From assembly GCA_035772785.1 (NCBI GenBank), contig JAOCPU010000005.1, forward strand, positions 496,001-560,000: a stretch of DNA of 64,000 nucleotides, in the 5' to 3' direction. A program made the translations under genes and the position numbers. Below the pieces are notes generated by a model. That model ran no database searches. It was not told the DNA's origin and was given only the letters and a program-made list of their open reading frames with translations. The DNA is from Phlebiopsis flavidoalba. Lineage: Eukaryota > Basidiomycota > Agaricomycetes > Polyporales > Phanerochaetaceae. Positions 60,330 through 64,000 of this stretch are shown in pieces (the first letter of the stretch is position 1; the number at the start of each line of letters is the position of its first letter).

Positions 60330-60762
60330 TAATCGGACAAGCTATAGTCACCGCAAAGGCCATGGAACCGTCGCGTGGTATGAGGTGTGAGGCAGCTTAA
60401 TTTCGCTCCGGCGGGACTTCAAACTGGAGAACTTGCATCGCGATTAGGCAAGTCCTTTCTTTCGGGGCCACCTAGAGCGCCGATGGCTCGCTATGGGAGG
60501 AGGTTCGCACGCATCTTGATCGTGGCGTCGATCCCATCACGCGCCGATCCCACGCGTCTCGTAAAGTGTCAATCCCGCATTAGGAAGGTGTGTTCATCTT
60601 GTCCTCTCCCATTGTTCTCGATGGCCGAACCTCTCTCCTCCCGCTCGAAACTGTCACGGGCTAGACCTTTGGCCACCTCCCAATTCAGCCCACGTGTACA
60701 GATCACTCCTCAAGGATAAAAGGGGCATGCGCTGGATGAGTGCTCCCCCAACACTCTTCACC
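60330..60762 (+). promoter_or_regulatory. Upstream region of FunK1 copy E, shared with A and B
   Basis: Blocks recur from copies A and B: aatcggacaagctatagtcaccg at 60330; the cctagagcgccgatggctcgctatgggaggaggttcgcacgcatc block at about 60470-60520; and the tcaatcccgcattaggaaggtgtg block near 60568-60592. Just before the gene, cacgtgtacagatcactcctcaaggataaaagg carries a TATA-like box (ataaaagg) at 60716-60723, about 40 bases from the ATG at 60763. The same core in copy A reads gatataaaag. Conservation of spacing suggests a genuine core promoter. Confidence 0.6.
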
Positions 60763-63529
60763 ATGCCACGTCGAACGCGTCGTAGGCCTGGCAAAGCAGC
60801 ATCGCAGACCTCTTCATACTGACACTCCTGCTGTTAAGAAAATCTATAAATACTGCTCAAATCATCCGGACCTCGCCACCGATGGTATGCGCCATCTCGC
60901 TGTCAAGGACCTTCAAGAGTCTGTATCCTCAGGTACCATTGAAATCACCTTCTTCGAGAAAAAAGGCCTTCTTCCCCCGTTCCCTGAAGACGCCAGGATG
61001 GCAACTATTGTCAAAAATCTGAGCAAGCAAGGGGCCGAACGAGATTCTAGATAAGAATGGGCACTGGATCGGTTTCAGTGAGAAATCGGATTTTCGTCGG
61101 GACTAAGGGAAGGAGATAAACTTTATTCGCCAAACTCCCGAGCATCATCGAGCACATCGTCGACGCTAGTGGCCTCGACAAGTCGAAGAGAACACTTATC
61201 TTTGAATGCAATCCTACTGGTGTCCCCTCCTCTTCCACTCGTGACAATGGATCGAAGCCGGACTGCGTCGGGAGACTCGCCACAGCGACGGCCAAGTACA
61301 GTAAGCGGGAATGGATTGATGTGGCCGTGGCCGGCGAGTTCAAGAGTCTAGATACTAAAAACAACGAGATGGATGTGAGTTGCATCGCCGAACCATTCTC
61401 TTCTTCGTGCGCCGCATTCTCATGCTAACACGCGCATCGACAGGATTATGCCAAAGTCTTATGGTCCGGCCAACATATCATGCGAGAAGATCCGAGAAGG
61501 CGACTGACTTACGGCTTCACCATCGAAGGTGTCAACATGCGGGTTTGGTACATGAATCGCTCAGACGTATTTGTCTCGTGGTCGATTAATATCAACACCG
61601 TACGTGGACATCTCTATCTTATGTTGAGCGACGATGATCCTGATTAGTGTTTAGCACCCCAAGCATTTCATCCAATTTTTTCCTTTCCCTCACATTTGCT
61701 GATCCCTACGAACTCGGTTGGGACCCAACGATACGCAGAATAGCCCCCGAGAACCCCACGCGACCCCATTCGCTATGACATCGACCTCAACGGGAAGACC
61801 TACCGTACACTCAAGATGCTCTCGAACATTGGTGCGGAAGCCTTGAGGGGTAGAGGAACTCGTGTATGGGAGGTGAGAGAGCTCTCAACGGAGGGCGAAG
61901 AGCAGGGACCAGTGTTGGTCTTGAAGGATTCCTGGGTCGATGACGAGCGTATGCGTGAGGGCGAGATATTGCAGAAGATCCTAGAAGATGCCAAGGAGAA
62001 GGGCGAACCTCTCGCTCGTGCTGTTGGAAAGGCCTTCATGAAAGCCTTGACCTGGGGTGACGTCGAGTACAATGGAAAGATAGACGACACATTCACGGAG
62101 AAAAAACGGGAAGAGATTTTGAAGAAAATCGACGACGAGGTACAAGTCAAGGTTAATGCCTTGACGCAAAGGCTCAGAGTCGCCAGCCGGCACCCCGCTG
62201 TCGGAACGCTCACTCGCCCCGAGAATCCGCGCCGCGCTCCTATCCGCTACAGCCCCAAAGTCCACCATCGAATCATTTTTGCGGAAGTTGGAAAGAGGCT
62301 CACCGAGCTAACATCGCTCTCCGAAATATTCTCTCGCCTTGCCCAGGTCTTGTTAGGTGCGTTTACCAAAGACTTGAGGCGCCCAGACCAAACACTGACT
62401 ATATTTTCCTCCAGGTCTTAAGACGCTCCATAGTTCCGGATGGGTTCATCGAGATATCAGTATCGGCAACATACTAGTAGCAGACGACTTTGGAAAAATC
62501 ACGGAGCGTCGAGTACGCTAAGCCCGAGAGCGTTCCTGGCACTCATTCTGGTGTTCGAACGGTATGTACTTCTGCGTAACATGCTTGGTATGGCGGATTT
62601 GACGCGCCATTGCTTTGCAGGGCACGGCGAGTATTTCATGTCAGCCGAGGTTGAATTTCGCACCTACTTGCACTACGACAAGCATAGCAAAACACCTCAG
62701 GTGATTCCGAGGACGAGGACCAGGACCAGGACGACTACGACACACTCTTGAATGTCATGCGAGGGGGCCAACCTGCCAAAGCGCCGTCTTCAGATGATGA
62801 GCCCCATGACGAAGATACTCGTACATCCACAACCGAGGACTCCGATGACGAGGATGAGTCCACGCCGTTTCGGAACAATCCTCCTCCATGACATAGAGTC
62901 GGTCTTCTGGGTCGCTCTCTGGGTACTGTTGTGTTCCGAGTATCGCAAGAAAGAGACCATCCCCCAGGCCAAATGGGATAGGTATATGAAGCGACATGAA
63001 AGCTTCGCTGCCGACCTCTTCTGCCAACCCAGGCTTTCGAAGGACGGCTATGATGACAGGCACTCCGGAATTCGAAAAACCGCTTCGCCAAAGTTCTCCC
63101 TCAACTTCGCACAGTGGGAGACGCTCTCAACGAACTTCCGCGTTCGCCTCATTAAAGCTTATAAAAAAGCCGAGCGTGACCTCGGAGCAAAGAGCTACGA
63201 GATTCCTTCGATGTGGCGCAACCGATCTACAAAAAACTCATCGGAATCTTCCACGATATCTCTGCGCAACTCAAGGAGGACGATCTCACCATTGTCGTCA
63301 AAAGAGAGCAACGTCTCGCCCAAGATTGTGGAGCAAGTCCGAAGGTCGATGCTATCCCTGCGATGCCCATGTTCAAGAGGACCAGCAAGGCTCGATCGGC
63401 GTCCGACTCTGACCACGAGGAGACAGCACGGCCTGCCAAGTCCCAGAGAATTTCCTTGGCCTGCAGCGTGCGGGCACGGGTTCTGCTCCCACCCTGCAGA
63501 CGCGCTCAAACCCAGACGACTCAGAATGA
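60763..63529 (+). CDS. FunK1 fungal-type protein kinase, copy E
   Basis: The most complete member of the A/B/C/E group. Blocks in order: 'HPDLATDGMRHLAVKDLQES' near 60865-60925; 'FFEKKGLLPPFPEDARMATI' near 60950-61010; 'ECNPTGVPSSS' near 61205-61240; 'CVGRLATATAKYSKREWIDV' at about 61265-61325; and an intron at 61375-61443. Then 'DYAKVLWSGQHIMREDPRR' with 'LTYGF' near 61443-61520, and 'GVNMRVWYMNRSDVFVSW'. The N-lobe 'RGTRVWEVRELSTEGEEQGP' and 'VLVLKDSWVDDERMREGEI' lies near 61850-61965 with the ATP-site lysine. 'ALTWGDVEYNGK' and 'LTQRLRVASRHPAVGTLTRP' follow. The catalytic loop 'WVHRDISIGNILVADDFGKI' is near 62443-62500, followed by a one-base shift. C-lobe: 'HDIESVFWVALWVLLCSEYR' at about 62890-62950. 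The tail 'RAGTGSAPTLQTRSNPDDSE' ends at TGA 63529. Both catalytic residues are present; it is possibly functional after error correction. Confidence 0.87.
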
Positions 63530-64000
63530 TCAACGCGCGTTGGCCCCAGGCTTGGAGAGGGCGAGCACACTAGTGGATCAAAACCTGGCGATTGGACATT
63601 GTTCACCAAGTCCCATCCGCTTTACACTCTTTGTATCCCCAACTCCCTCCCGCTTTACTCTCTGTATTCCGTACTGTCTTATACAGCTGTATCTTCTGTA
63701 ATTTTACGAAGTCTTGAATGAGATATCAGCTATCGTGCCAAAACAGACTTGCGCGCGACACGCATAGTTCCCCCCGTGCCAAGGATTCTACTTAGAAGCC
63801 CCACCCCACCGTTGTGGGCACCTGTGGACGCTGCCCTTGGCAAGATATCGCAAGCCCCAAGTCAAGATGGTACACACGGCCCCACAATGTGCGGGACCGC
63901 AATGCGATTCGGTGCGCCTTGCAAACTATAACGTACACGTCCGTAATAAAACCAAGCCCACAAAAGTCCGAATAGGATGTTGCGTATCCAAGCCAAAACC
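63530..64000. other. 3' flank of FunK1 E
   Basis: No gene is recognised in the last 470 bases. Pyrimidine-rich DNA at 63610-63700 is probably the 3' untranslated region of copy E. Confidence 0.4.

Overview
This is a stretch of a filamentous basidiomycete nuclear genome, most likely an Agaricomycete of the wood-decay type (inference). The grounds are many introns of about 50-60 bp with GT..AG ends, a family of fungal-specific FunK1 protein kinases, an A1 aspartic protease, an HMT1-type vacuolar half-ABC transporter, and HMG-box regulators typical of Agaricomycotina. No rRNA, tRNA or CRISPR array was seen.

Layout. 0-3.5 kb: FunK1 copy A (minus) and its upstream region. 3.5-7.5 kb: gene-poor. 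7.6-9.2 kb: formate/nitrite transporter, 12 exons. 9.2-14.2 kb: gene-poor, with a cluster of short inverted-repeat elements at 11.7-13.0 kb and a degenerate ORF at 10.8-11.2 kb. 14.2-16.7 kb: NAD kinase. 18.0-23.9 kb: FunK1 copies B and C in tandem (plus); B and its upstream region form the inverted counterpart of the 0-3.5 kb arm. 23.9-29.1 kb: gene-poor. 29.1-30.0 kb: glycine-rich RRM protein (minus). 31.4-34.9 kb: HMT1-like ABC transporter (minus). 38.1-39.1 kb: HSL-type alpha/beta hydrolase (plus). 39.3-42.2 kb: divergent FunK1 copy D (minus). 43.4-44.9 kb: A1 aspartic protease (minus). 49.1-51.0 kb: HMG-box (MATA_HMG-like) regulator (minus). 52.25-52.75 kb: unidentified ORF. 52.76-55.7 kb: MCM2 (minus). 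56.7-57.2 kb: EMI1-like DUF3128 protein. 57.8-59.6 kb: second HMG-box-like protein. 60.3-63.5 kb: FunK1 copy E (plus) with the same upstream region as A and B.

Nearly every recognisable gene, including the normally essential MCM2, carries several isolated +/-1 base shifts within otherwise well conserved coding sequence. The simplest reading is uncorrected long-read assembly error rather than mass pseudogenisation, so the spans below are gene footprints and not clean translatable CDSs. True decay appears to affect FunK1 copy C, which has a roughly 0.7 kb internal deletion.

The genes do not form an obvious pathway. The housekeeping genes (MCM2, NAD kinase, EMI1-like, RRM protein) are interspersed with an expanding FunK1 family. 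The main structural story is repeated duplication of FunK1 together with its promoter, including an inverted pair enclosing about 14.5 kb. I found no convincing new defence or biosynthetic system.
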